Counted from the stretch's first letter, positions 17,915-28,527 are shown. The stretch: 64,000 bases of DNA from Acidimicrobium ferrooxidans DSM 10331 (GCF_000023265.1 NC_013124.1:1926001-1990000); one strand, 5' to 3'. The notes: generated from the letters alone by a model not told the origin. Numbers and translations: made by a program.

Positions 17915-19311
17915 TGCGCCTTCTGTGCATCGGAGGGAGCGACGGCGGGATCTCTGCCGCGTTGCGCGCTCGAGAGCTCGACGCCTCGGCCGAGATCACC
18001 GTCGTGCTCGCAGACGACTACCCGAACTTCAGCATCTGTGGCATCCCGTACCACGTCTCGGGCGACGTCGCCGACTGGCACGACCTGGCCCACCGGACGC
18101 GCTCAGACCTCGAAGCGCTCGGTATCACCCTGCTCACGGGACACACCGCCCGCCGCATCGACGTCGCTGGGCACACGGTCGTCGCAACCGATGCCGACGG
18201 ACGCGAGATCAGCCTCGGCTACGACCGCCTCGTCCTCGCCACTGGCGCGACGCCCCTCCGCCCACCGATCGGCGGACTCGACCAGCTCGGCCACGGGGAC
18301 GGTGTCCACGCCGTCCACGCCATGGAAGACCTTCACGCGGTCATGGCGAGTCTCGCCACCCGCGCACCGTCGCGAGCGGTCATCGTGGGGGCCGGCTACA
18401 TCGGCCTCGAGATGGCCGAGGCGCTCACAACCCGCGGCATCGCCGTGAGCGTGCTCGAAGCGCTCCCCCACGTCCTACCGACGCTCGACGGACCCCTGGG
18501 CGACGTCGTCGCCGAGGAACTCGCTACCCACGGCGTGGCGGTCTACACCTCCACAACGGCGAAGGCCATCACGACGGAAGGCCGTCGGCTCCGCGTCCAC
18601 GCCACGTGGGCACCCGAGGCTGAGCCCAGAGCGCTCGAACTCGACGCCGAACTGGTCCTCGTCGTCACCGGGGTCGCCCCCGACACCGCACTCGCTCGCG
18701 CGGCCGGCCTCGAGCTCACCCCGAGGGGCGCGATCCGAGTCGACCGAACCATGCGAACCAACGCCCCAGACGTCCTTGCGGCCGGGGACTGTGTCGTCAC
18801 GTACCATGCCCTCCTCGGCGAGACGTATCTCCCGCTCGGCACAACAGCCCACAAGCAGGGGCGTATCGCGGGCGAGAACGCCCTTGGCGGCGATCGCCAC
18901 TTCGCCGGCAGTCTCGGCACCCAGGTCGTGAAGGTCTTCGACCTCGTCGCAGCTCGTACGGGCATCCGCGACGGCGAGGCCGAGCGCGCCGGTTTTCGAC
19001 CGCGCACCGTCGCGTCCTCTGCCGACGATCACAAGGCCTACTATCCGGGCGCCACCTCCGTCCGGGTTCGCATGACAGGCGATCTCCTGAGCGGGCGCCT
19101 CCTCGGTGTCCAGATGGTCGGGGCACTGACCAGCGCTGTCCACAAGCGGATCGACACCGCAGCAGCCGCGCTCTTCGCCGGCCTCAGCGTCGATGAACTC
19201 GGCGACCTCGACCTCTCCTACACCCCGCCGCTCGGCAGTCCGTGGGACGTCCTCCAGGTAGCCAGCCAGCGCTGGATCAGTGAAGCACGGCCCGTCGACG
19301 ACGCACACTGA
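17911..19311 (+). CDS. CoA-disulfide reductase-like FAD/NAD(P) oxidoreductase
   Basis: About 466 residues from the ATG at 17911 (next ATG at 17914). The N-terminal FAD site is CIGGSDGGISAALRARE and the redox Cys sits in NFSICGIPYHVSG, as in CoA-disulfide and persulfide reductases. A second dinucleotide motif is VIVGAGYIGLEMAEAL, followed by VLAAGDCV and a C-terminal dimerisation domain with Tyr residues. It forms a cassette with arsR and arsB; flavoproteins in ars operons are thought to help thiol or arsenic redox handling, but the substrate here is unknown. Confidence 0.88.
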   Translation: MMRLLCIGGSDGGISAALRARELDASAEITVVLADDYPNFSICGIPYHVSGDVADWHDLAHRTRSDLEALGITLLTGHTARRIDVAGHTVVATDADGREISLGYDRLVLATGATPLRPPIGGLDQLGHGDGVHAVHAMEDLHAVMASLATRAPSRAVIVGAGYIGLEMAEALTTRGIAVSVLEALPHVLPTLDGPLGDVVAEELATHGVAVYTSTTAKAITTEGRRLRVHATWAPEAEPRALELDAELVLVVTGVAPDTALARAAGLELTPRGAIRVDRTMRTNAPDVLAAGDCVVTYHALLGETYLPLGTTAHKQGRIAGENALGGDRHFAGSLGTQVVKVFDLVAARTGIRDGEAERAGFRPRTVASSADDHKAYYPGATSVRVRMTGDLLSGRLLGVQMVGALTSAVHKRIDTAAAALFAGLSVDELGDLDLSYTPPLGSPWDVLQVASQRWISEARPVDDAH

Positions 19312-19687
19312 GGCGTGGACGGCGCGACTCACACAACGAGCAGGGGCCGTCGCGGCGAACTCGCGACGGCCAGGCTAAGGGGTCTGGCGAGCGCGAGACT
19401 GCCCCATGTCGGGTGAGCTCGGGGCTGATTCCGCCGACCGCGCACCTACCAGTTCACGACCCGACATGAAGCGCGACACTTCGACTCGTGCGCTAGCGCA
19501 CCCCATCCCGTCATCGCACCCCGCCGCGGGCACTCTGGTCCCCACCAGGGGCCACCGAAGCACACGAGCCCTCCCCGGGACCACCCCGAGCCCCATGGGA
19601 TCGGCGCGCAGACTCCTGGCTCCCGACTGCGCTCGTGAGCGTGCGGCTGCGACCTGCACGTCGAGCGGCGCTGTGGTAGCCTGATGC
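19312..19687. other. Non-coding gap before the thiC riboswitch
   Basis: Holds the terminator at 19345-19371. I see no gene in the remainder. TAGCCT at 19677 is a plausible -10 for the riboswitch transcript. Confidence 0.5.
19345..19371 (+). terminator. Terminator hairpin of the arsenic cassette
   Basis: GGCCGTCGCG pairs perfectly with CGCGACGGCC across a 7-base loop, 33 bp after the flavoprotein stop; no T-run. Confidence 0.55.
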
Positions 19688-21426
<1,739 letters not shown>

Positions 21427-21800
21427 CGGCAACCGAGACAGCGCTGCCGATCGACACTCGTTCGCGTCGCGATCCGATCGGCGCACCGCACAGCACACTC
21501 GGCGACAGTCGGCCATGCGTCGCTGTGGTCGATCTCAGCCGAGAGCACTCGCATCTCGAGCCGGACCTGGGTCGACGATGGCGTCGGAACGACCGACAAT
21601 GCCTCGGCGACCCGGTAGGGGCATCGACCGAGCTGGGCACCGGAACCTCGGACCAGCACGCCACCGAGACGACCAGACGCTCGGTAGCCCGGCTCGGGCG
21701 CGCCTGTGCTGGTGCGTGAGCGGGCCCGCTCGCGACGTCATCGTCGGGTGCGCACCAGCATGCCTGAAGTCTGCTTCTCCCATCTTGCTACGGTGGAGCC
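21427..21800. other. Gap between thiC and the DUF6671 gene
   Basis: No convincing gene. Its end contains the -10 box of the DUF6671 gene. Confidence 0.45.
21789..21794 (+). promoter_or_regulatory. -10 box of the DUF6671 gene (leaderless type)
   Basis: TACGGT, six bases, then the GTG start. Confidence 0.55.
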
Positions 21801-22745
21801 GTGCCAAGGCCACAGAGGACGTCGAGCTCCCGGTCGTCGGAGGGGCTCACCACGAATCCAGAAGTGACGTGTCGCCCATCTCGCAGCTGGTCGCGGGGGC
21901 ACCACCCCTACGCTGGTCTCACAGCCGTACTGGCCACCAAGCACGACAAGCTCCCGCTCATCGCTCCTCCACTGGAAGCAGCGATCGGTTTGCAAGTCGA
22001 AGCCGTCCCCGTCGACACCGACGTCCTCGGCACGTTCACTGGCGATATCCCTCGCCCTGGACCTGCGCTCGACACCGCCATCGCCAAGGCGCGCCTTGGG
22101 ATGAGAGCAGCTGGCCGTTCCCTCGGCCTTGCGTCTGAGGGCAGCATCGGCCCCGACCCAGCCCTCCCGTTCGTCCATGCCGATCGAGAGATCGTCGTCC
22201 TCGTGGACGACGAGCACGGGATCGTCGTGTGGGAGAGCCATGCGAGCTGGGATATCGTCGCCGCCTCGACGACCGTCCGCCCCGACGATGACCTCGAACC
22301 GTTTCTGCGCGAGGCGCACTTCCCGGAGCACCAGGTCATCGTCCGTCCGAACCACGGAGTGCTGCATCCGATCTACAAGGGCATTGCCTCCCTCGACCAC
22401 CTGACTTCGGCCATTGCAGAGTGTGCTCGTGCTGCGACAGACGGTTTGGCCCGCGTCGAGACTGACCTGCGGGCCAACGCGTGTCCCTCGCGTCGGAGCG
22501 CGATCGCAGCTGCTGCTCAACGCCTTGCCGATCGGATCGCTGCTCGCTGTCCGGGCTGCGGCGCACCTGGGTGGGGGCGTGTCGACGTACTCGTCGGCAT
22601 CCCGTGCGCGTGGTGTGGCACCGAGGTCCCCACACCACGCGCCGAGATCGACGGCTGCGTGGCCTGCGATTGCCGCCAGATGCGTCCTCTCGTCGCAGCC
22701 GAGCATCGAGCCGACCCGAGCGAATGTCCTGTGTGCAATCCGTAG
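21801..22745 (+). CDS. DUF6671-type zinc-ribbon protein
   Basis: A 314-residue protein. It carries the RGHHPYAGLTAVLATKHDK, DTDVLGTFTGDIPRPG and LGLASEGSIGPDPALPF blocks I associate with DUF6671 proteins of unknown function. The C-terminal third has two CxxC knuckle pairs (CPGCG with CAWCG, then CVACDC with CPVCN), probably zinc sites. The GTG start is supported by the -10 spacing. Function unknown; it stands alone. Confidence 0.75.
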   Translation: MPRPQRTSSSRSSEGLTTNPEVTCRPSRSWSRGHHPYAGLTAVLATKHDKLPLIAPPLEAAIGLQVEAVPVDTDVLGTFTGDIPRPGPALDTAIAKARLGMRAAGRSLGLASEGSIGPDPALPFVHADREIVVLVDDEHGIVVWESHASWDIVAASTTVRPDDDLEPFLREAHFPEHQVIVRPNHGVLHPIYKGIASLDHLTSAIAECARAATDGLARVETDLRANACPSRRSAIAAAAQRLADRIAARCPGCGAPGWGRVDVLVGIPCAWCGTEVPTPRAEIDGCVACDCRQMRPLVAAEHRADPSECPVCNP

Positions 22746-23087
22746 TGAAGAACGAGAGACGGTAGCGGTCGTCACACAGCGAGCACGGCGGAGCGCGTGA
22801 ACGTTGGCCACCTCGCGCACCGACGCCTGTCCCCTTGAGGACAGGATCCCAGCGTCCTCGAGACGTTCGACAATGCTGATCAACGAGGCCCATGGCTGCT
22901 TCGTTCTCCCTCACCAGAGGGAACACCGCTCGCCGCGCGCGTGCTCGTAGATCGCGCTTCGCCTCCGGTCGGTCACCACCAGTCAGCGAGCTCGGTACGA
23001 CATACCGCAGACAATTGTCGACGCCGTTCGAGAACTGAACGATGTCACCGGTGAACAGTGAACAGCCGACCATGGAGGGTGATCGCT
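22746..23087. other. Start of the mobile island, no intact gene
   Basis: Contains a short hairpin (CCTGTCC/GGACAGG near 22828-22847). On the minus strand, two frames could together encode one small helical protein if a frameshift near 22880 is assumed (frame one ends VRENEAAMG, frame two begins ISIVERLEDAGILSSRG). I do not recognise it; it may be a decayed regulator. Confidence 0.35.
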
Positions 23088-23357
23088 GTGGAAGACTGGG
23101 CACTCGTCAGGCGGCTGGTAGCTGAGGGCGTCCCCAAGGCTCGCATCGCCGAGCGACTGGAGTTCTCGCGCACGACGGTCGTAAGGCTGGCCGCCCGGAG
23201 CGAGCCGCCGAGCTATCGGCGAGCCCCGACCGACAGATCCCTTACGAGCGTCGAGGCCCGGGCGACGGCCCCGCTCTTCGCAGACGAGCGTGACCTCAGC
23301 CAGTTCCGAACGGATGCAGCCTCACTGGTCCTCGACCAGCGCCGCGCCATCGCTGAC
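23088..23357 (+). pseudogene. Chimeric IS remnant: istA fragment joined to IS3 orfA fragment
   Basis: The first part (to about 23234) encodes VEDWALVRRLVAEGVPKARIAER, the N-terminal HTH of an IS21 IstA different from the intact one nearby. The second part (about 23301-23357) encodes FRTDAASLVLDQRRAIA, matching the orfA of the IS3-C element at 50766. The orfA is cut by the left end of IS3-A. Confidence 0.75.
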
Positions 23358-23388
23358 TGAGGTGCCCCAGAAGTTATAGACACCCAGG

Positions 23389-24258
23389 TTACTTCATGCG
23401 AGCCCCCTCCGCGACGAGGTGCTCGAAGACGACTGGGGCAAGGTAGCCGATCTTCGAGCAGCTGCGCTGGTGGTTGTAGAACTGGATGTAGCTCTGTATG
23501 CCGCGGCGCAGCTCGGCGAGGTCGCCAAAGGCGTGGCGGTAGAAGAACTCGTGTTTGAAGATCGACCAGAAGGACTCCGCGCTCGCGTGGTCGTAGCAGG
23601 TGCCGGTTCGCCCCATGGAGCGCGTGATGCCGTGTCGGGCACAGAAGGCCACAACTCGATGGTCGCTGAACTGACTCCCTCGGTCGGTGTGCCAGATGAC
23701 CCCCTGCGCGTTGGACCCACGCACCGCGACGGCCTGGCCGAGGGCCTCGAGCACGAGCGTGGTCTCCATGCGCTCCGCGACGCTCCATCCGAGCACCCGC
23801 CGCGAGTGCTCGTCGCGCACCACACACAGGTATGCCATCGCGCCGGCGAGAGCGAGGTAGGTGATGTCCGAGGTCCAGAGGGCGTGCAGGCGCCCCGGGT
23901 CGAACTTCCTGGCAACGAGGTCTGGTGGGTAGATCGCCTTCGGATCGGCGTGGGTGGTCGCTGGGCGGAACCTCCTGGGGCTGATACCGCCGATGCCGCC
24001 CCTGGCCATCGCTGCCGCCACCGTGTTGTGGCTCGTCACCACGCCAGCGGCTCAGAGTGCCGCCGTGATCCGTCGTGCGCCGTAGGTGCCAGAGGATGCC
24101 TGGTGGACCGCGACCACTCGGTCCTCGAGGTCGCGTCTCGCACATGCCCGACGCGACGGTGCTACCTGGGTGCGTCGCCATCGGTCGTAGCCAGCCCGGG
24201 AGACCTCGAGGAAGCGTGCCATCCGCTTGATCTTGAAGCGAGCGTACTCCGCCTCCAT
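23389..24258 (-). pseudogene. IS3 orfB (transposase), copy A, with an in-frame TGA
   Basis: The ATG overlaps the orfA stop (TGATG). Codon 69 is TGA (24052-24054) in a place where an Arg codon fits the context (ITAAL, stop, AAGVVTSHN). Downstream the DDE core is intact: WTSDITYLAL, WHTDRGSQFSDHR and SAESFWSIFKHEFF. orfB lies in the -1 frame relative to orfA, as usual for IS3. The identical TGA is present in copy B. Confidence 0.85.
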
Positions 24259-24578
24259 CAGCGCGAATCTCTCTTGCGTGGTGGCTTCGCGGCGAAGTAC
24301 GCGGCTGCTTTTCCCAGGAACTCGTTGTCCTTGCGCAGCTCCTCGAGCTCCCTGCGCAACCTGATGAGCTCCGTGCGCTCCTGCGCCGTGAGGGGCGGGC
24401 TGCCAGTGGCGTTTGCTGCTTCGATCCGCCTGCGCTCCTCCCGCACCCATCGATAGAGGTTGTGCTCCCCGATCGCGAGCTCACGGGCCACCTCTGGGAC
24501 GCTCCGGCCGCTGTCGATGACCCGGTGGGCCGCCTCGGTCCGGTACTCCAGGGTGAACTTCCTTCTCGACGTCCCCAT
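24258..24578 (-). CDS. IS3 orfA, copy A
   Basis: 106 residues: an HTH (RKFTLEYRTEAAHRVIDSG, VPEVARELAIGEHNLYRWV) followed by a leucine-zipper-like coil (RLRRELEELRKDNEFLGKAAAYFA), the standard IS3 OrfA layout. The protein is the same as that of copy B. Confidence 0.9.
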   Translation of the reverse strand: MGTSRRKFTLEYRTEAAHRVIDSGRSVPEVARELAIGEHNLYRWVREERRRIEAANATGSPPLTAQERTELIRLRRELEELRKDNEFLGKAAAYFAAKPPRKRDSR

Positions 24579-24700
24579 CGACCTCCCCTTCCCTCTGCCA
24601 TGGTACGTGTGACTTACGACGTGTCAACGGAATCTGGTGTAGGCAGCGGCCTTCTTTTGACCCGGGATCAGCGGTGCGAACTGACCCACCCGTGGCACAA

Positions 24701-25513
24701 CTATAGGTGGTAGTGGTGAGGATCGTGGTGCTCGGCGTCACCTCCCTTCGCCATGGCCTCGGCCGCCTGGGGCAACAGTCCACCGGGGAGCCGCTGCTTG
24801 GTCCGGTCCTTCAGGCGGTAGCTCTCGCCTCGGATGTTCAGGACCGTGGCGTGGTGCAGCAAGCGGTCCAATATGGCCGTCGCGAGCACCTGGTCCCCCA
24901 CCAGGGTGCCCCACTCGCCAAAGCCCTTGTTCGAGGTGCAGATGATGCTCCCGGTCTCGTAGCGAGCTGAGATCACCTCGAAGAAGATTCCCCCGGCCTC
25001 CGTCGAAAGCGCCCGGTAACCGATCTCGTCGATGACGAGCACTTTGGGGGCGAGGTACTTGCGCAGACGCCTCGGGCTGCCCATGCCCTCGAGGTCGGCC
25101 ACCATGCGGGCCATGGTGGTGAAGTAGACGGAGTGCCCGGCCTCGAGAGCCGACAGGGCGAGCCCCACCGCGAGGTGGGTCTTGCCCACCCCAGGAGGTC
25201 CAAGGAACACCACGTTGGTGGCGTTCGCCACGAAGGCGCACGAGGCGAGCTCGTTGACGAGGGCGCGATCCACCCCGGCGGCAAAGTCGAAGTCGAAGTC
25301 GCCAAGGCCCTTGCGATGGGGCAGGCCCGAGAGCTTGAGCCTCGTCTCGTAGCTGCGGTGGCGACGCTCGTCGCGTTCGGCACCGAGGAGGGAGATGAGG
25401 AAGTCCACATAGGAGGCCTCGCGTTGGGTGGCGGCCTCGATGGCGGCCCCGACGAGCTCGGCGCTGCGGGGAAGGCCGAGCTCGCCAAGGAGTGCTTCGG
25501 CGACCTCAAGCAT
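24701..25513 (-). CDS. istB: IS21 helper ATPase IstB
   Basis: A 270-residue AAA+ ATPase with Walker A FLGPPGVGKTHLA and Walker B VLVIDEIGY, then SNKGFGEWG, typical of IstB. It assists the IstA transposase in target choice and strand transfer. It overlaps istA by 8 bp. Confidence 0.93.
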   Translation of the reverse strand: MLEVAEALLGELGLPRSAELVGAAIEAATQREASYVDFLISLLGAERDERRHRSYETRLKLSGLPHRKGLGDFDFDFAAGVDRALVNELASCAFVANATNVVFLGPPGVGKTHLAVGLALSALEAGHSVYFTTMARMVADLEGMGSPRRLRKYLAPKVLVIDEIGYRALSTEAGGIFFEVISARYETGSIICTSNKGFGEWGTLVGDQVLATAILDRLLHHATVLNIRGESYRLKDRTKQRLPGGLLPQAAEAMAKGGDAEHHDPHHYHL

Positions 25514-26747
25514 GGCTCAGCGCCTCGTAGGCATCCAGCGAGCGCACCTCGACCGTGGTGTCGACGAGCTGGCGGGCTCGGGGGCCACGGAGTGCGCCAG
25601 CGAGCTCGGCGCGTGGGATGCCCTGGTACTGCTGGGGCAGGTAGACCACCGTGCGGGTCTTGAACCCAAGCGAGTGGGTGGCGATCACCCTTCCTGTCTC
25701 GTCGGTGATCTCGAGGGTGCGCCCTCTGGGCAGCACCCACACCGTGCGCGTGACGTAGGCGATTGGTACTCCGTAGCTGACGCCGCCGAAGGAGACGAAG
25801 CCATCGAGGCTCACCCGACGAGGGCGGCGCACGAAGGCATCGAGCTCGGCGCGTGGCGGCAGGGGACGTAGGGCCTCGCGCTCGGCACGGTCGAAGACCT
25901 CCATGGGCGTAGCACCGAGGCTCGGATGCAGCCTGTGGTCGCGCTCGAGGCTCCAGCGATGGGCCTGCTCGTTGAGGTCGGCGAGGTCACGGAAGCGGCG
26001 GGCTGGCCAGAAGTGCTCCTTCGCGTAGCGGATGGAGCGCTCCACCTTGCCCTTGGTCTCGGGCCGTCGGACCCGACACAGCGAGATCGAGATCCCGAGG
26101 TAGCGGGCGAGATCGAGCAGCTGGGGGTGGTACTCGTAGCCGCTTGCGGCGTCCCCGCCGAGCACGACGGTCTTCATGTGGTCGGTGAGCACCACGTTCG
26201 TGAGTCCCCCGAAGTGGCAGAAGGCCTCGAGCAGCGCACCGATGAAGCCGTAGCTGTCGGCGCTCGGGGCGAAGGTGACGAAGGTGCGCCGCGAGTAGCC
26301 AAGCGTCGCCACGAGCCCCGGGATGCGTCGCTCCTCGCCCCTGGCGTCCACGTAGGAGAAGATGCCCCAGTCCACCTGGAGCTGGTGGCCAGGCGGGGTC
26401 TCGTAGCGGCGGATGGGGACGGGTTTCGGAGGTGCGGTGTGGCGGATGGTGCGCACGTAGTCGCGCACGATGGTGACCTTGCCGGTGTAGCCGAGCTCGG
26501 CGATCCGTTCCACGATGGCCGGGGCCGAGGTGAGCCCGTCTGCCACCAGCCGGTCGATCTCGGCCTTGTAGGGGTCCAGCTTGGAACCCCGTCGGGGGCG
26601 GGTGGCCTTCCCCGAGGTGCCGGCGCCGTCGCGCAGGTAGCGCCGGACCGTGTTCCGGGAGTGGCCCGTGCGCCGCGCGATCTCGCGGTAGCCGTAGCCC
26701 TCAGCCTGCAGTTCGAATAGCCTCATCAAAGACCTGCCCTTCAGCAT
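25506..26747 (-). CDS. istA: IS21 transposase IstA
   Basis: 413 residues: N-terminal HTH (GYGYREIARRTGHSRNTVRRYL), then the DDE integrase core with QVDWGIFSYVD, VVLTDHMKTVV and RPETKGKVERSIRYAKEHFW, and a C-terminal beta domain. It is intact, so this copy is probably recent. Confidence 0.93.
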   Translation of the reverse strand: MLKGRSLMRLFELQAEGYGYREIARRTGHSRNTVRRYLRDGAGTSGKATRPRRGSKLDPYKAEIDRLVADGLTSAPAIVERIAELGYTGKVTIVRDYVRTIRHTAPPKPVPIRRYETPPGHQLQVDWGIFSYVDARGEERRIPGLVATLGYSRRTFVTFAPSADSYGFIGALLEAFCHFGGLTNVVLTDHMKTVVLGGDAASGYEYHPQLLDLARYLGISISLCRVRRPETKGKVERSIRYAKEHFWPARRFRDLADLNEQAHRWSLERDHRLHPSLGATPMEVFDRAEREALRPLPPRAELDAFVRRPRRVSLDGFVSFGGVSYGVPIAYVTRTVWVLPRGRTLEITDETGRVIATHSLGFKTRTVVYLPQQYQGIPRAELAGALRGPRARQLVDTTVEVRSLDAYEALSHA

Positions 26748-26843
26748 CGGGTTGCCCCCTTCTTCTGGACCCTTGAGGGCAACCTACCCTGGAGGGTGGG
26801 TCATTTTTGTTCCGCTGCTCGTGGGTCAGTTCTAGCCCGCTGC

Positions 26844-27404
26844 CTACATCTGGGGCGGCTCAGATGGGAACGTGACCTTCGTGGGTTTGCTATTCGTGGC
26901 AAGCGTCAGACAGCCAGCGCTGTACTTGCGTTCAAGCACCAACCGGTCACATAGCACCTCATATCGCTTGGCATACGACGCACCCGCGAAGATCGGATCA
27001 ACTGGAAAGTACGGTTCCACGTTGCGAACGGGCGCATGGACTTTCGCACAGTCCTCCAGCAGAAAGAAGTACCCGAGGAAAGGCGCGGGATGCTTACCGA
27101 ATCGACCTTCCCGGTATGCCGTCCAAATGTCCTCGGCGTTGCCGATGGCTTCTTCCGTTCGGTTGTTGAAGTTGTTACCGAAGCTCGGACCGACCTGTGA
27201 CTTGAATTCCACAGCCACAAGGAGCTGGCCGTCAACGACCACCAGCAAGTCCCACTTCCTTTCCGGTCGGTAATAGCCGGGCAGCTCGAGCGCCGTGCGG
27301 ACCCTGACATGGTCAGGCTCGAGCCCAGCATCGACGAGTACGTCCGTGAGCAGCACTTCGAGCGCACCCATCTGCGCTCCTCCCGTGACCGCACCCCGGG
27401 TGCC
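26844..27404 (-). pseudogene. Truncated XhoI/PaeR7I-type restriction endonuclease
   Basis: About 180 codons of a PaeR7I-family enzyme: GTRGAVTGGAQM, ELPGYYRPERKWDLLVVVDG, AVEFKSQVGPSFGNNFNNR, GNAEDIWTAYREG and GASYAKRYEVLCDRLV. The PD-D/ExK catalytic set is visible (Asp of KWDLL, Glu and Lys of EFK). The 5' end is replaced by the end of an IS3-C-type orfB, read in the same frame, giving a continuous 250-codon fusion ORF from 27596. The 3' end is replaced by the tip of IS3-A. No cognate methyltransferase is present, so it is expected to be inactive. Family members recognise CTCGAG. Confidence 0.88.
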
Positions 27405-27858
27405 TGCGCTTCCCCCCATTTGCTTGACAGTCTGAATGTAGGCCACGGCCACCTCTTCGCGGGCCCAGATGAGCTCGTACTCGACGGGCGGTAGGTACCC
27501 GAGGCTCGAGTGCAGGCGGACGGTGTTGTAGCGCTGAATCCAGCTAGCGATGGCAGAGCGGGCCTCGTCGAGGTTCGCGAAGCGGTAGCGAGCCACCAGC
27601 TCGCGCTCGCAAGCTCCCGCAGAAGGCCTCGGCCACGGCGTTGTCGTCGCGAGGTCGCGACCCTGCCCACCGACTGGCGAAGCCCGAGCGTCGCGCAGAG
27701 CTGGCGAACCTTCCGGGAGAGGTACTGGTTGGCGCGATCGCTGTGGACGATCGCCCCAGCGAGGCTGCCCCGAGTCCCGAGTGCTCCGCAGATCGCCTCG
27801 ACCATCAGGTCATCGGGCATGCGACGCTGGAGCGACCAGCCCACGATGCGCCTTGAGC
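27405..27858 (-). mobile_element. IS3-C-type fragment, 3' end of orfB
   Basis: Encodes GWSLQRRMPDD, ALGTRGSLAGAIVHSDR, LRQSVGRVATS and ARYRFANLDEARSAIASWIQRYNTVRLHSSLGYLPPVEYE (in two frames, so frameshifted), closely matching the IS3-C orfB at 52538-56104. Its right tip, ATGGGGGGAAGCGCA, abuts the endonuclease fragment. Confidence 0.8.
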
Positions 27859-28064
27859 GCGCCCTCCTTGGCCACCGTGCGGATGCGCATGATCACACTG
27901 CGATCGACCTGCCACTGGTCCGCGGCCTCGATCACCGTCACCTCCTGGCGCACCAGCTGGAGGAAGATCTCGTACTTCTGCAGAGTGGTCAGGAACCGCT
28001 TCGCACGGCGTCCAGCCCGGTCAGTTCCACGGGTCTCCTCGGTCATCGGAACATGGTCTTCCAC
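27859..28064 (-). pseudogene. Truncated HTH protein of transposon type
   Basis: About 69 codons: RRAKRFLTTLQKYEIFLQLVRQEVTVIEAADQWQVDRSVIMRIRTVAKEGAL, an OrfA-like helix-turn-helix often paired with transposase genes in actinobacteria. It is cut at its 3' end by the IS3-C-type fragment. Confidence 0.6.
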
Positions 28065-28200
28065 TCGTCGTGGAGACCCGCGGATGCTGCTTGATTCGTG
28101 GGCCGATCCCTATCGCGAAGTCAGGCGCAAACCAAGGCCGTGTGGCTCCGTGTGATCCTGGGAAGCACCGAATCCCACACAACGGAGAGAGGGCGGCAGA

Positions 28201-28232
28201 TACCGTCGTGCCGTCATGACGGCATAGTGGTA
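28201..28232. promoter_or_regulatory. Operator of the RHH/PIN pair
   Basis: A perfect 16-bp palindrome, TGCCGTCATGACGGCA (28209-28224), flanked symmetrically by TACC (28201-28204) and GGTA (28229-28232). It abuts the -10 box, as expected for RHH antitoxin autoregulation. Confidence 0.75.
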
Positions 28233-28236
28233 ACAT
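28231..28236 (+). promoter_or_regulatory. -10 box of the antitoxin gene (leaderless type)
   Basis: TAACAT, six bases, then the antitoxin ATG. Confidence 0.6.
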
Positions 28237-28242
28237 GAAGCC

Positions 28243-28527
28243 ATGGCAAAGAAAAAGACGACCGTCTACCTCGACTCCGATGTACTCACGGCGACGAAGG
28301 CTGCAGCGCTCACCTCCAAGCGGTCGGAGAGCGCGGTCATCGAGGATGCGCTGCGGTCATATCTTCGGAGCGGCCACGGCGATGCGGCACGAGATGAGCT
28401 GCGGGAACTCCTGAAGCGTGTGGCCTTGGCAAGCGACCTTGACGAGGATGCAGCGCTCGCGCAGGCAGTAGACGAGGTCCGAGCGGTTCGTCAGGAGCGT
28501 CATTCGCGATCGGTGCGTGGTGGGTGA
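28243..28527 (+). CDS. Ribbon-helix-helix antitoxin
   Basis: 94 residues. KKTTVYLDSDVLTATKAAALTSKRSESAVIEDALRSYL (by position 4-41) is a MetJ/Arc/CopG-type ribbon-helix-helix DNA-binding unit; the charged C-terminal half would bind the toxin. It precedes and overlaps the PIN toxin by 11 bp and probably represses the operon through the palindrome just upstream. Confidence 0.85.
   Translation: MAKKKTTVYLDSDVLTATKAAALTSKRSESAVIEDALRSYLRSGHGDAARDELRELLKRVALASDLDEDAALAQAVDEVRAVRQERHSRSVRGG

Larger units (their letters stand above)
24638..26848 (-). mobile_element. IS21-family element inserted in the right end of IS3 copy A
   Basis: 2211 bp with TGTAGGCAGCGG at the left tip and its complement at the right tip, plus inner repeats of ACTGACCCAC as expected for multi-repeat IS21 ends. 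The 5-bp duplication TCTGG is at 24633-24637 and 26849-26853. Genes istA and istB are both intact. Confidence 0.93.
23358..26862 (-). mobile_element. IS3-family element, copy A, split by an IS21 insertion
   Basis: Left end TGAGGTGCCCCAG at 23358, right end complementary at 26862. Removing the IS21 and one copy of its 5-bp duplication leaves 1289 bp, exactly the length of copy B (53004-54292), and restores the right terminal sequence of copy B base for base. Flanks differ (GAC against GAT), so there is no clean duplication of copy A's own target, which suggests a later rearrangement. Confidence 0.92.

Noticed and set aside
16293-18623. A 776-codon frame across arsB and the flavoprotein
   Set aside because: Arg/His-rich composition typical of an out-of-frame reading; both overlapped genes have strong family signatures.
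22336-23103. A minus-strand frame opposite the DUF6671 gene and beyond
   Set aside because: Most of it is antisense to a supported gene; only 22860-23045 could be a gene remnant and I could not identify it.
23358-24637. IS3 copy A and its array-like similarity to copy B as a possible long direct repeat for recombination
   Set aside because: Both are explained by one mobile element with defined tips; no separate repeat feature is needed. The copies do remain possible substrates for a 29-kb deletion.
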